Source of the DNA: a virus
Reading direction: 5' to 3' (one strand)
IMG/VR virus record: IMGVR_UViG_3300028835_001661
Location: 1 to 35,552 of that record
DNA length: 35,552 nucleotides
Below are positions 1-7,063 of this stretch, piece after piece (position 1 is the first letter of the stretch; the number at the start of each line of letters is the position of its first letter). A program made the translations under genes and the position numbers. The notes beneath the pieces were generated by a model. That model ran no database searches, had not been told where the DNA came from, and worked only from the letters and a program-made list of their open reading frames with translations.

Positions 1-299
1 CTGTGAAACCACGACCCCAAATCCTTGTCAGGATCGACTTCTTTTTCGTCCTGGTAGTTGACCCCATCCGGTGACAATTTGAACGTCAGACCATTATTCC
101 ACGTCTGGACCCAGATAGCCTCGCTCTGCTCCAAATTCGGGAACTGTATCATCGCCGGGTAGGCGTCTCCTGTAGTGCCATCATAGGTCGTGTTCCGGGT
201 CGGTATGTTCCCGTCAAGCTCCCAAATGGCAAGCTGGACGCGCCCTCCGACTTTAAAAACAAATTCCCTGTAACCGTAGAACATCCCGCGATGATTCAT
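1..299 (-). CDS. Virion-like beta-rich protein, N-terminal part (gene crosses the circular join)
   Basis: The reading frame opens at an ATG at 299 and runs leftward through base 1. Because bases 1-144 equal 35409-35552, it continues at 35408 and stops at 35327, giving 126 residues in all. The C-terminal half contains W-N-N-G-L-T-F-K-L-S-P-D-G and ends with NKTPGSNARYQ. The protein at 3429-3713 has W-D-N-N-L-N-I-R-L-S-S-D-G and NKTAGSNSRYQ, so the two are paralogs. The start is uncertain: the ATG at 299 has no clear ribosome binding site, and a second in-frame ATG lies at 284. I do not recognise a named family. Position among the leftward virion-type genes suggests a small structural protein. 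Confidence 0.75.
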   Translation of the reverse strand, partial: MNHRGMFYGYREFVFKVGGRVQLAIWELDGNIPTRNTTYDGTTGDAYPAMIQFPNLEQSEAIWVQTWNNGLTFKLSPDGVNYQDEKEVDPDKDLGSWFH

Positions 300-305
300 A
301 ATAGA

Positions 306-662
306 TTAGGGCCACAGCCAGGGCTTTTTGATTTTCGGATCTCCGCGCGTTCCCAGGCCTCGCGCCTGAGCGTTAAACGGTGTCGTATCGTGGCCGTGTG
401 CCAGTCCTGTCGGTTCGTTGTGGGTCAGGTCTCCCATGTCCAGTAGTGGCTCCGTCGTGACTTCGTTTGCGTAGGGCCAATTTGCAGACCCGCGATCAAG
501 CCCCGTCGGCGCGTTTGCGGTTCTAGCGTCGGCGTCGTCCAGGATGACTCCCATAGCCGGGACGTTTGGATAACTCCAATTCGCCGGGAGGGTGTCTGGC
601 TCCAGGAGCGGCGCGGCCCCCACAAATCCCCTCCCTGCTGCCCCGACCCATCCCTTCACCAT
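306..662 (-). CDS. Hypothetical protein, Pro/Asn/Gly-rich
   Basis: A 118-residue frame with no domain I recognise. It holds a degenerate internal repeat: ANAPTGLDRGSANWPYANEV and HNEPTGLAHGHDTTPF share an (N/A)-x-PTGL-x-(R/H)-G core, and NWSYPN resembles NWPYAN. No membrane segment or signal is visible. It starts 1 base after the stop of the upstream beta-helix gene, so the two are probably co-translated. The low-complexity composition makes this call weaker than its neighbours, but the tight spacing and the absence of a better frame favour a real gene. Confidence 0.6.
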   Translation of the reverse strand: MVKGWVGAAGRGFVGAAPLLEPDTLPANWSYPNVPAMGVILDDADARTANAPTGLDRGSANWPYANEVTTEPLLDMGDLTHNEPTGLAHGHDTTPFNAQARGLGTRGDPKIKKPWLWP

Positions 663-663
663 G

Positions 664-1908
664 CTACCCGACCCCTTTCCTCAACTGTAGCCCCGCCGCT
701 ATAAGCGCGGAGGTCGGGTTCAGAGAGAAATTCTTGGCGGCCCGGTTCACGTAGTCGGGATCGACGGCGAGCGTGTTGGGTCCCTTGAACACGTTTGTTA
801 CGTCAGTACCGTTAGTATAGAAATCGTTGTAGTCGAGGTAATTTGACTCTCTGACGTTGTTGGCGCTGATCCCGGTTCCGTTGTTCGAGAGGATATTGTT
901 CACTATGTCGTTGATCTCCCCGTTTCCCAATTCGATCCCCGCGCCTGTGTTTCCGTCACAGGTATTCCCCTGATATTTGCCATAGAAACTTGCCGTAAAT
1001 ATGCCGTCCTGGTTATCATAACACAGGTTATTCAGGAGCGTTACCTGTGACGACATTGCATATATGCCCTTAACCGAGTCGTGACATTCGTTAAACCTGC
1101 CGATCCCATTGGATGAAATATTAAGCGCATACCCATTGTCAGATATAACTTCACAATCCTCAACGACTACCCCGCTCCCGGTCGCGGATATGCCGTACCT
1201 GTTCGCGGTTCCTGAGTTGTTCTGCACTTTCAGATTCCGCGCTCTGGAATAGCTCCCGGATAATTGGAGAACGTTGACCGCGCTTCCTAATATCCTCAAG
1301 TGTTCGATGATCCAGTGAGTCGGGAGATTGATCCAGAACGCAGCAGTACAGATGATATATGGTCTATCATCGTCCTGGGGATCATCCCCGCGTGTGGTGT
1401 TATATCCGTAGATTCTGATCCTCAGTGTCGTGGTCCCGATCTTCGCTATGGCAAGTATCTCCGTGAGGGTATACGTCCCGGCCATTATCCAGATCGTGTC
1501 ACCTGCCAATACTCCCTCGAAAAAGGCGTCTAAGAGGCTCGCCCTGCTGCCCCCGACCTTGCCATCACCGGACGATCCAGCCGCGCCGGGCGTCGGGCTT
1601 CTGTCCAGGACGACGTTGTTGGCGTCCGTCCAGGTCTTGATATAGTACATCGCGACTGTGAAGTTTACCCCTGCGCTGATATATACACCGTTCCCCGGCA
1701 TCAAGTTCGTGAAAAGCCCTCCCGCGTCGCCGTCTGTGAGGGTCGTACTGCCAGCCCCGGAGGTGGTGAGGTTCGTGAAGGTTTCCTCTGCTGCATCCTG
1801 ATCCGTGTAGTCAACCGAAGTCCCTGGAATCTCATCATAGAAATAACAGCCGTTGAGGTCGTTCCCACCGGGTCGTACTCCCCATAGAGCGCCCGCCGTT
1901 AGTGCCAT
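664..1908 (-). CDS. Right-handed beta-helix (pectate-lyase-like) protein
   Basis: A 414-residue protein. Residues about 130-150 (AGDTIWIMAGTYTLTE) match the usual N-terminal cap of parallel beta-helix proteins. The stretch from about 200 to 380 is a run of short repeats rich in N, G, V and I (for example V-V-E-D-C-E-V-I-S-D-N-G, V-T-L-L-N-N-L-C-Y-D-N-Q-D-G, I-V-N-N-I-L-S-N-N-G-T-G-I) of the PbH1 type. Such folds are common in phage receptor-binding or polysaccharide-degrading spikes. I see no signal peptide. The ATG follows GGGAGGTTTAATC. It lies directly downstream of the 501-residue gene in the leftward module, so host-surface binding is the likely job. A specific lyase or hydrolase activity cannot be read from the sequence. 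Confidence 0.8.
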   Translation of the reverse strand: MALTAGALWGVRPGGNDLNGCYFYDEIPGTSVDYTDQDAAEETFTNLTTSGAGSTTLTDGDAGGLFTNLMPGNGVYISAGVNFTVAMYYIKTWTDANNVVLDRSPTPGAAGSSGDGKVGGSRASLLDAFFEGVLAGDTIWIMAGTYTLTEILAIAKIGTTTLRIRIYGYNTTRGDDPQDDDRPYIICTAAFWINLPTHWIIEHLRILGSAVNVLQLSGSYSRARNLKVQNNSGTANRYGISATGSGVVVEDCEVISDNGYALNISSNGIGRFNECHDSVKGIYAMSSQVTLLNNLCYDNQDGIFTASFYGKYQGNTCDGNTGAGIELGNGEINDIVNNILSNNGTGISANNVRESNYLDYNDFYTNGTDVTNVFKGPNTLAVDPDYVNRAAKNFSLNPTSALIAAGLQLRKGVG

Positions 1909-1910
1909 GA

Positions 1911-3416
1911 TTAAACCTCCCTGAACGCCAGATTCGTATTGAAGTATCGGAAAGAGCGGCCGCCTATCGCGACGGTATCCATAATGCTGAACGCCGGCCC
2001 TGATAGCCTGTGAACGTACCTAGCGATGCCGATAGGAGTGGAAAGCCTTATGAGTGGATACTGCCAGACGACATTCGTTACGCCGTCATACAAGTTGGGC
2101 GAGGAATTGACATAATAATCTGTCATCTCTCCCAGGGAAAGGCCCCAGCTTCCATTATGCGCTCTCAAAATCACCGGGGTCGCGGTTCCCACAACTCCGA
2201 CTTTATACGGTGTGGCATAGCTTTCGGGGTCGGGCATAAACGTCTGAAACATTCCCCCCCAGAACCAGTTATAAACACCGGCGACCTCTAACGTCATAAA
2301 AAAGCAATCGCGATCCGCCGTGAGGTAGTAGTAGGTCGGGAAGTCTCCGGGTAGTGCGTCTATGGTCTGATAGGCCGTCCCGTGTGATGGGACTGTATCA
2401 TCCGTCGCTCTGATCTCATAGCGATCCTGATCTTCCTCATACCGATAATGAATGTATATGTCGTCTATGCCGCTCTCACCGGGAGAGTTCCAAAAGTGGT
2501 CAATGGGAAAAGCAGGTGTCGGGTTTGCAACCTTCGTCCATCCTATAGCCGTGAGGAAAGCTGATATTTTGCTCTCAAGGTCGGTCTGACCGGTCGCGAC
2601 CCCGTTTGCATGGGCGAAATGAGCGCCCTCAAGCTGCCCTACTGGCACATTGCCGCCGCTTCGCATACACCACCGCATCGTACCCGTACCCATGACGATC
2701 CACGTCGAGGTTGCGCCTGCGTATCCCGTCGTGATAATGTCCTCCGGGTTTACGCCGGCGAGGACGTTGATCCGGCCGGATACGTCCGTCGGCTGTCCCA
2801 CGATTTTGTCATAGGCTACCTCGTCCTCCTTAAGAGCAAAGACCGCCACCGAATCGTCAAGGGGGTCTTTTATGTAGCTATGGGTCAACTGCGATGCTCT
2901 GATGGCCTGATCCCATGCCCCGTCGTCCGCTTTGAGGACGTAGCCATTTCTGATCTGATCCATCATGTGCAGGCCGATAGCGACCATCTGCTGTTCTTCA
3001 TCTACAGTCAGCGAAAAAGGTTCCACGATCCCCACGTAGCAGCCTGTATATCCGGCTCCGGCTTTGAAGTTCAGGATCACCTTGTCCTTATCCGCGCCTA
3101 TCCAATACTGGAACGGGACCGCACCCGCGCCCGGGGCCTCCAAATGTCCCACGTATACCGTCGTCTCCGTTGTGAAGTGAGTTCCAGCAGCGTCGTCCTG
3201 GACCCTGTACCATACGCGTCCCAACGTTACAGCATCCCTCCGAAAGCGGATAAATAACTTCGTTCTGCCGCCGAGTTCTCCTGGAGAAGAAAAGACGACG
3301 GTTGTTGTCCCTGTCCCTGATTCGACCGTCCATCCTATCGCCACCAGACCGGCCTCTAAGAGGGCAAACATGTTCGGCACGTCGTTTGCGGTTCCCGTCA
3401 CGTAGTTATAAGCCAT
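1911..3416 (-). CDS. Large duplicated virion-like protein, unknown family
   Basis: A 501-residue protein, beta-rich and aromatic-rich, with no membrane segment. Its two halves look like an internal duplication. Residues ~13-60 (LLEAGLVAIGWT, then SSPGELGG, then LFIRFR) correspond to ~290-335 (KISAFLTAIGWT, then NSPGESG, then IYIHYR). Each unit is followed by a Y-R/E-I/V-x-D-D segment and a Y-W-I-G-A-D-K-D or Y-L-T-A-D-R-D strand. The A-I-G-W plus SPGE pattern resembles hypothetical phage structural proteins I have seen, but I cannot name the family. The ATG follows a strong GGGGGAGGTCTGC site. It is flanked by the beta-helix protein and by small beta-rich proteins, which fits a fibre, spike or baseplate-like component. 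Confidence 0.75.
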   Translation of the reverse strand: MAYNYVTGTANDVPNMFALLEAGLVAIGWTVESGTGTTTVVFSSPGELGGRTKLFIRFRRDAVTLGRVWYRVQDDAAGTHFTTETTVYVGHLEAPGAGAVPFQYWIGADKDKVILNFKAGAGYTGCYVGIVEPFSLTVDEEQQMVAIGLHMMDQIRNGYVLKADDGAWDQAIRASQLTHSYIKDPLDDSVAVFALKEDEVAYDKIVGQPTDVSGRINVLAGVNPEDIITTGYAGATSTWIVMGTGTMRWCMRSGGNVPVGQLEGAHFAHANGVATGQTDLESKISAFLTAIGWTKVANPTPAFPIDHFWNSPGESGIDDIYIHYRYEEDQDRYEIRATDDTVPSHGTAYQTIDALPGDFPTYYYLTADRDCFFMTLEVAGVYNWFWGGMFQTFMPDPESYATPYKVGVVGTATPVILRAHNGSWGLSLGEMTDYYVNSSPNLYDGVTNVVWQYPLIRLSTPIGIARYVHRLSGPAFSIMDTVAIGGRSFRYFNTNLAFREV

Positions 3417-3428
3417 GCAGACCTCCCC

Positions 3429-3713
3429 CTAATCCCCCGCCGCGCCCTGATAGCGTGAATTCGATCCGGCGGTTTTATTCTGAACCTGTAAATGAGTCGC
3501 GGAAAAGGGAAAGACAAACGGGCGATCCACATCGACCTCGAATGCGTCATTGTAGGTCGTCCCTCCATCGCTTGAAAGCCTGATATTGAGGTTGTTATCC
3601 CAAGATTCCGCCGATATAAGCCGACTCTGGAAGTCCAGGGGTATATCCGCGCTCCACGCGTCAATGCTGCTTCCTGTTTTAACATCCAGCCGTCTTGAGG
3701 GTCTCCATCCCAT
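3429..3713 (-). CDS. Small beta-rich virion-like protein, paralog of the join-spanning gene
   Basis: A 94-residue protein. I chose the ATG at 3713 because it follows GGGAGGAGGTAAAG; the frame stays open further upstream, but that part overlaps the 3716-3940 gene. The segment W-D-N-N-L-N-I-R-L-S-S-D-G-G, the EVDVD stretch and the end NKTAGSNSRYQ align with the protein crossing the circular join, which lacks the same N terminus. The upstream proteins at 5168-5554 and 4631-5146 have looser versions of the pattern (W-Q-I-R-I-S-D-N-G). Their repeated presence in one operon suggests several related virion subunits. Biochemical role unknown. Confidence 0.75.
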   Translation of the reverse strand: MGWRPSRRLDVKTGSSIDAWSADIPLDFQSRLISAESWDNNLNIRLSSDGGTTYNDAFEVDVDRPFVFPFSATHLQVQNKTAGSNSRYQGAAGD

Positions 3714-3715
3714 CT

Positions 3716-3940
3716 TTACCTCCTCCCTTCCCTGTATTGAGCGTATCGCTCCCAACAGCGCGAGCAAAGCGGCCGGTCGTACTCGATGATCTGCCATCCT
3801 AATTGTGCGCTGCCTGTGATAGAATATGACTTGTTTATGATGGGGTTGTACCAGACCTCCGACCCCATTCCTGCCCTCATGAATTCTGTACCCTGTGGGA
3901 GTATGATATTATCGCCGGGTTTGACCTGCCAAGACCTCAC
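3716..3940 (-). CDS. Hypothetical small protein with C-terminal CxxC
   Basis: A 74-residue frame starting at a GTG (3940), lying 10 bases after the stop of the lytic transglycosylase gene and ending 2 bases before the next start. The ribosome binding site is weak (AGGGGC). The protein has short beta-like segments (VKPGDNIILPQGTEF, VWYNP, SYSITG) and a C-terminal cysteine pair, L-C-S-R-C-W, in a basic tail. No family is recognised. The tight packing between two genes with good starts is the main reason to accept it. Confidence 0.55.
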   Translation of the reverse strand: MRSWQVKPGDNIILPQGTEFMRAGMGSEVWYNPIINKSYSITGSAQLGWQIIEYDRPLCSRCWERYAQYREGRR

Positions 3941-3950
3941 GAAAAAGCCC

Positions 3951-4580
3951 CTATCTGTAGATACCGTTTGCCCTGTCGATCAGCGTCCTGAATCGCGGGT
4001 AACGGTATCTGATAACGCTGTCAACGTATTCCTGATTTCTGAACTTGCCTCGGTCGATCTGCGGCGTTCCTGCGTTGTACCCTGAGACGGCCCACGATAT
4101 GGGGTCGAATTGATCCATAAATCGCTGCCTCTGCCAGTCCAGGTATTGAGCGCCATAGCGGATGTTGATCGAGGGATTGAGCAGGAGATCGGGGTCGTCA
4201 CTGAAGCCCAACATTTGAGCGGTCGTAACGCGTATCTGCATTAAGCCGTATTCACCAACAGCGCCGCGAGCTGCGTAGTCGCCGCCGCTCTCTTTTGAGA
4301 TTATAGCAGCGATAAGCGCCGCGTCAAGGTTGAACCGCTCGGCGTTTGCCTCGATCTCCGTGAGGTAGGATAGCACGCGGGCCTCGGTGGACGTTATAGG
4401 CTCCGGGATCATCTCCGGGTGTTCCCGTAGAAGCTCCGCGACCTCCTCATTAGTCCTCCACCGCTCGTTTACGCTGTCCCAAAAGAGATGGTGTAGCTCG
4501 TCCGGGATGAAGCCCTGCGGACGTGAGCGCAGATAGAGTATGAACCCGCACCCGATGACGATCCAAAACAACTTGATCAC
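3951..4580 (-). CDS. Lytic transglycosylase (SLT domain) with N-terminal membrane anchor
   Basis: A 209-residue protein that should cleave the MurNAc-GlcNAc bond of peptidoglycan to give 1,6-anhydro-MurNAc ends. Residues 2-17 are a hydrophobic segment that could anchor it. The SLT signature is clear from about residue 75: I-S-K-E-S-G-G-D with the catalytic Glu, then G-E-Y-G-L-M-Q-I, then L-L-N-P-S-I-N-I-R-Y-G-A-Q-Y-L, then S-G-Y-N-A-G. All conserved motifs are present. In a virus such an enzyme usually opens the cell wall during genome entry, and in conjugation systems it opens a path for the channel; no conjugation genes are seen here. Residues 25-70 are charged and unassigned. Confidence 0.93.
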   Translation of the reverse strand: MIKLFWIVIGCGFILYLRSRPQGFIPDELHHLFWDSVNERWRTNEEVAELLREHPEMIPEPITSTEARVLSYLTEIEANAERFNLDAALIAAIISKESGGDYAARGAVGEYGLMQIRVTTAQMLGFSDDPDLLLNPSINIRYGAQYLDWQRQRFMDQFDPISWAVSGYNAGTPQIDRGKFRNQEYVDSVIRYRYPRFRTLIDRANGIYR

Positions 4581-4602
4581 GGCGATTGCCTCCCCTTCCG
4601 CT

Positions 4603-4628
4603 TTTGCTCAAGATTTCTCCAAAAGCTT
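4603..4628. repeat. 26-bp direct repeat, copy 1
   Basis: These 26 bases recur exactly at 5589-5614. On the minus strand the copy lies 2 bases after the stop codon at 4631 and upstream of the transglycosylase start. It contains TTGAGCAAA, a motif found at several other gene junctions. A short TCAAG/CTTGA pairing is possible here. Confidence 0.9.
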
Positions 4629-4630
4629 GA

Positions 4631-5146
4631 CTAGACTACAGGAAGCCAAAGAGTTGATACGGCTACCGTGACGTTGCCCGGACCCGCGACTACAACGTAG
4701 AGGTCTTGGGAGGGGGTAAGATAGAGTTTCATGCTCTTTTCCGGCTCGATGAATGGTGAATTGTCCGAAGAGTTCACCGTACCCGACCCGTAGAACAGGA
4801 ATTGAGCGTTATCGAGGTTTGTCACCAGGATCGGGATCGTGTAGCTGTACGGGTTCTCTGCCAGCACTTGCCGGGAAGTGCCTATACTGGCAGTTCTGTG
4901 ATCCTTCGGGAAGTTGGCAAGCTGTAACCTCTTAAGCTCTACCAGCCGGCCGATGGGAGTATAGGCGACCCCGGGGCCGCTGATAGGGGCTTCAAGTTCC
5001 GGGGCTAGTTCCTGCCGCTCGATAACGTCTATCAGCTTATCCAGCCTGAACGCAATCTGCCTCGCGGCCGCACAGATAACCTCAGCCTCCGAAGTTCCCA
5101 TATCCGGCCATTCACCGCGCTGTATCCTCGCTAGAACATCGTTCAT
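4631..5146 (-). CDS. Hypothetical virion-like protein
   Basis: A 171-residue protein. The N-terminal ~45 residues look helical (ARIQRGEWPDMGTSEAEVICAAARQIAFRLDKLIDVIERQ). The C-terminal ~90 residues look like a beta sandwich, with alternating hydrophobic strands (YTIPILVTNLDNAQFLFYG, MKLYLTPSQDLYVVVAGP, VTVAVSTLWLPVV). It starts at an ATG after AAGGAAGGGGG and is closely spaced with the 5168-5554 gene. The strand pattern resembles the neighbouring small structural-type proteins. No family is recognised and no enzyme motif is visible. Confidence 0.7.
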   Translation of the reverse strand: MNDVLARIQRGEWPDMGTSEAEVICAAARQIAFRLDKLIDVIERQELAPELEAPISGPGVAYTPIGRLVELKRLQLANFPKDHRTASIGTSRQVLAENPYSYTIPILVTNLDNAQFLFYGSGTVNSSDNSPFIEPEKSMKLYLTPSQDLYVVVAGPGNVTVAVSTLWLPVV

Positions 5147-5167
5147 GACGATCCCCCTTCCTTTGGA

Positions 5168-5554
5168 TTAAACCGTCGGTGTAGGGAGTCTCCGCCCGAT
5201 GAATAGCAAGTACAACGTATCTGTCGCGCCTCCGTTGTTAGTGGCCTCCACCATGATAGCCGAACCCTTATCGAACGTATACGGTTCGGGAAGCTCGAAG
5301 GGCTTTTGATCCACGTCACCAACGAGGGCATTTATGGGAACCTCGTCGGAACTGAAAAACTGACCGGCTCCGTTGTCACTGATCCTGATCTGCCAGTCTC
5401 CGTTCGTGGCGTCCCAGTAAGCCCCTAGCCTCTCCCACCTGAACGGATAACTCCCGATGGGCTTCGCCGGGCTTGTGCTGGTTGCCGACACCGTCGCGGC
5501 TGTCAACGCGACCTCGATCATGTAGAAATAGCCGCGCCCGTTCTGCTGTCCCAT
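5168..5554 (-). CDS. Small beta-rich virion-like protein
   Basis: A 128-residue protein. I placed the start at the ATG at 5554 (MGQQNGRGYFYM) because it follows AAGGAGGTTTATCTT; the frame stays open upstream to 5596 but that extension lies inside the 26-bp repeat. It carries W-Q-I-R-I-S-D-N-G-A-G-Q-F-F, a loose match to the W-x-N-L-x-I-R-L-S-x-D-G segment of the 3429-3713 protein, then a P-F-E-L-P-E-P-Y strand and I-M-V-E-A-T-N-N. It probably belongs to the same structural family. Role unproven. Confidence 0.7.
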   Translation of the reverse strand: MGQQNGRGYFYMIEVALTAATVSATSTSPAKPIGSYPFRWERLGAYWDATNGDWQIRISDNGAGQFFSSDEVPINALVGDVDQKPFELPEPYTFDKGSAIMVEATNNGGATDTLYLLFIGRRLPTPTV

Positions 5555-5588
5555 AAGATAAACCTCCTTCCTTGCGGTCAAACCGTGT

Positions 5589-5614
5589 TTGCTCAAGATT
5601 TCTCCAAAAGCTTA
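5589..5614. repeat. 26-bp direct repeat, copy 2
   Basis: An exact second copy of 4603-4628. On the minus strand it lies 16 bases after the stop at 5631 and 34 bases before the start at 5554. Both copies therefore sit at the 3' end of one leftward gene and before the next. Confidence 0.9.
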
Positions 5615-5630
5615 AACGGCCATTGACGCG

Positions 5631-6284
5631 TTATCTCAGAGGTCTGACTTGCAGAACGTCATAGATCACGTAGACATACCCCGTTGCCGAGAGCGTTACT
5701 AACGTGTAGAATTTTATGTCGAACCTGAACGTGCGGTTTTCCGCGAGGTAGACCGGGATCATCATCCTGGGATTGGCCCCGGGGGATGGTACGCCGTTAG
5801 TGATAACGCCCACTGTCGCGAGGTTCGTGGTTGTCTGCTCGTTGCCATACGTGCCATACGCTGACGGGAAAGTAACCACCGGACCAGACTTGATCCTCAA
5901 GTCGTCGTCCATGATGGCCTCCGCGTATGCCCCGGCACAGAACAAGCGGATGTCTGCCTCGTCCATATCAGCTTGCGGCATCACGTTCATGCGATAGACG
6001 ATGGCCTCTTGACCTTCTGGCAAGCGTGACGACTGGCTCATGTTCGTATCCTGCCGGGTTTTCCCCTGGATGTCCCGGAAGTACACAAAATCTGTCCCGG
6101 CTGGTATGGCCGCCGGCGTGATCTGGACGCGGTCATATATGACATCCTGTCTCATATCCGCGAATTTGCGGACGCCGACCCCCTCGATGAATAATTCGCC
6201 CGGCTTGCCCGTTGGGGATATTCCCGGAGGGAAAACCTGACCTAGAGTTGACATAAAAGCTGCGCTGTACTGTCCTCCACGCAT
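5631..6284 (-). CDS. Candidate major capsid protein (jelly-roll-like), unproven
   Basis: A 217-residue soluble, beta-rich protein. The start is the ATG at 6284, after AAAGGAAA; an in-frame TTG lies two codons earlier. Its middle reads D-V-I-Y-D-R-V-Q-I-T, then T-D-F-V-Y-F-R, then K-T-R-Q-D-T-N-M-S-Q-S-S-R-L-P-E-G-Q-E-A-I-V-Y-R-M-N-V-M. The pattern of a strand, a D-T-N-M turn, L-P-x-G-Q-E and another strand resembles segments I associate with metagenomic capsid-like proteins, but I cannot confirm it. It lies mid-module, next to the basic and membrane proteins, and has the most elaborate leader RNA in the window (four hairpins at 6300-6376), as expected for an abundant product. At ~24 kDa it would suit one jelly roll. 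Other structural roles remain possible. Confidence 0.5.
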   Translation of the reverse strand: MRGGQYSAAFMSTLGQVFPPGISPTGKPGELFIEGVGVRKFADMRQDVIYDRVQITPAAIPAGTDFVYFRDIQGKTRQDTNMSQSSRLPEGQEAIVYRMNVMPQADMDEADIRLFCAGAYAEAIMDDDLRIKSGPVVTFPSAYGTYGNEQTTTNLATVGVITNGVPSPGANPRMMIPVYLAENRTFRFDIKFYTLVTLSATGYVYVIYDVLQVRPLR

Positions 6285-6299
6285 TTGCAAATTTCCTTT

Positions 6300-6376
6300 C
6301 TCTTTTCAGAGGGCATCGCGTTCGCGCGATAGGTGGCCTATGCCACTACCCTTTTTCGTTACGGGCGTATCGCCCG
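6300..6376 (-). promoter_or_regulatory. Leader region with four consecutive perfect hairpins
   Basis: The 137-base gap before the capsid candidate holds four perfect inverted repeats in a row: 6362-6376 (CGGGCG/CGCCCG, 3-nt loop), 6333-6346 (GTGGC/GCCAC, 4-nt loop), 6315-6330 (ATCGCG/CGCGAT, 4-nt loop) and 6300-6311 (CTCT/AGAG around GAAA on the minus strand). The last lies just before the AAAGGAAA ribosome binding site. They may stabilise the mRNA, mark a processing site, or partly stop transcription from upstream. None is followed by a clear U-run on the minus strand, so a simple terminator is less likely. Confidence 0.6.
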
Positions 6377-6421
6377 GTCTGCTGGTGTAACGCAAGAATT
6401 AGTGGTGATCCCGGCGGCGCT

Positions 6422-7033
6422 CTACATGGCCCAAGCCGGATTCTCCTGCTGTACCTTCTGTAGATACGGGTCCTGGAACATCCATTCCGGGAGCGTACCC
6501 GCCGGCACAGTGACACCGAGTTCGTTCGAGGCTTTTACTGGCGCTCTCCGACGACCAGCGACCGCGCCTGAAGCCCCCGGCGTCAAAAGCGGCCCGACGA
6601 TCCTCAACCCGTTTACTATGACTGGACCCAGAGCGACGGCCGCTCCCAGGTCTGGCTGTTTCGCAAACCGAGCGACGGCGTAGCCGCCGAGCAGGCCCAC
6701 GATTACCTCCAGCGCCATTATCCACTTGGAATCTGCGGCGATCTTGATCATGGGGGCGAGGTAAGCGACCGCCTTACCAGCGACTATAGCCCCACCAACC
6801 GCGACGGCTCCCGTCAGTAGCGTTCCCTTAAGCTGCTCGATGTTAAACGGCAGAGCGCCAAGTTCACCAAGACCCACGCCGCCGCCTGAGAAATTCGCGC
6901 ACCTCATGACGTACTTCCTGTGTGCTTTGCTCCACACGCGCTTTTTGCGCGTACAGTGTCTACGTCCTAACACAGAACTACCTCCTCTCAAAGTCGGTAT
7001 GCCCGAAAAGAGCAAAACCTCTTCTACTGGCAT
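6422..7033 (-). CDS. Membrane protein with basic N-terminal region
   Basis: A 203-residue protein. Residues ~23-48 are strongly basic (RRHCTRKKRVWSKAHRKYV and on). From about 68 there are three or four hydrophobic stretches rich in Gly and Ala (LLTGAVAVGGAIVAGKAVAYLAPM, WIMALEVIVGLLGGYAVARF, LGAAVALGPVIVNGLRIVGPLL). It starts at an ATG after GGAGGTAAAC, 30 bases after the basic protein gene. A positively charged head plus membrane spans would suit a protein linking a virion membrane to DNA, as in membrane-containing phages, but that is inference. No family is recognised. Confidence 0.7.
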   Translation of the reverse strand: MPVEEVLLFSGIPTLRGGSSVLGRRHCTRKKRVWSKAHRKYVMRCANFSGGGVGLGELGALPFNIEQLKGTLLTGAVAVGGAIVAGKAVAYLAPMIKIAADSKWIMALEVIVGLLGGYAVARFAKQPDLGAAVALGPVIVNGLRIVGPLLTPGASGAVAGRRRAPVKASNELGVTVPAGTLPEWMFQDPYLQKVQQENPAWAM

Positions 7034-7063
7034 GTTTACCTCCTATATCTCATTGATCATGCC

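Noticed and set aside
2610-3257. A long plus-strand frame (215 codons) inside the 501-residue leftward gene
   Set aside because: It is antisense to a gene with a strong start and internal repeats, has no ribosome binding site, and its composition is that of a shadow frame.
3951-4580. VirB1-like component of a conjugation system
   Set aside because: No relaxase, coupling protein or other type IV secretion genes are present; viral entry enzyme is the simpler reading.
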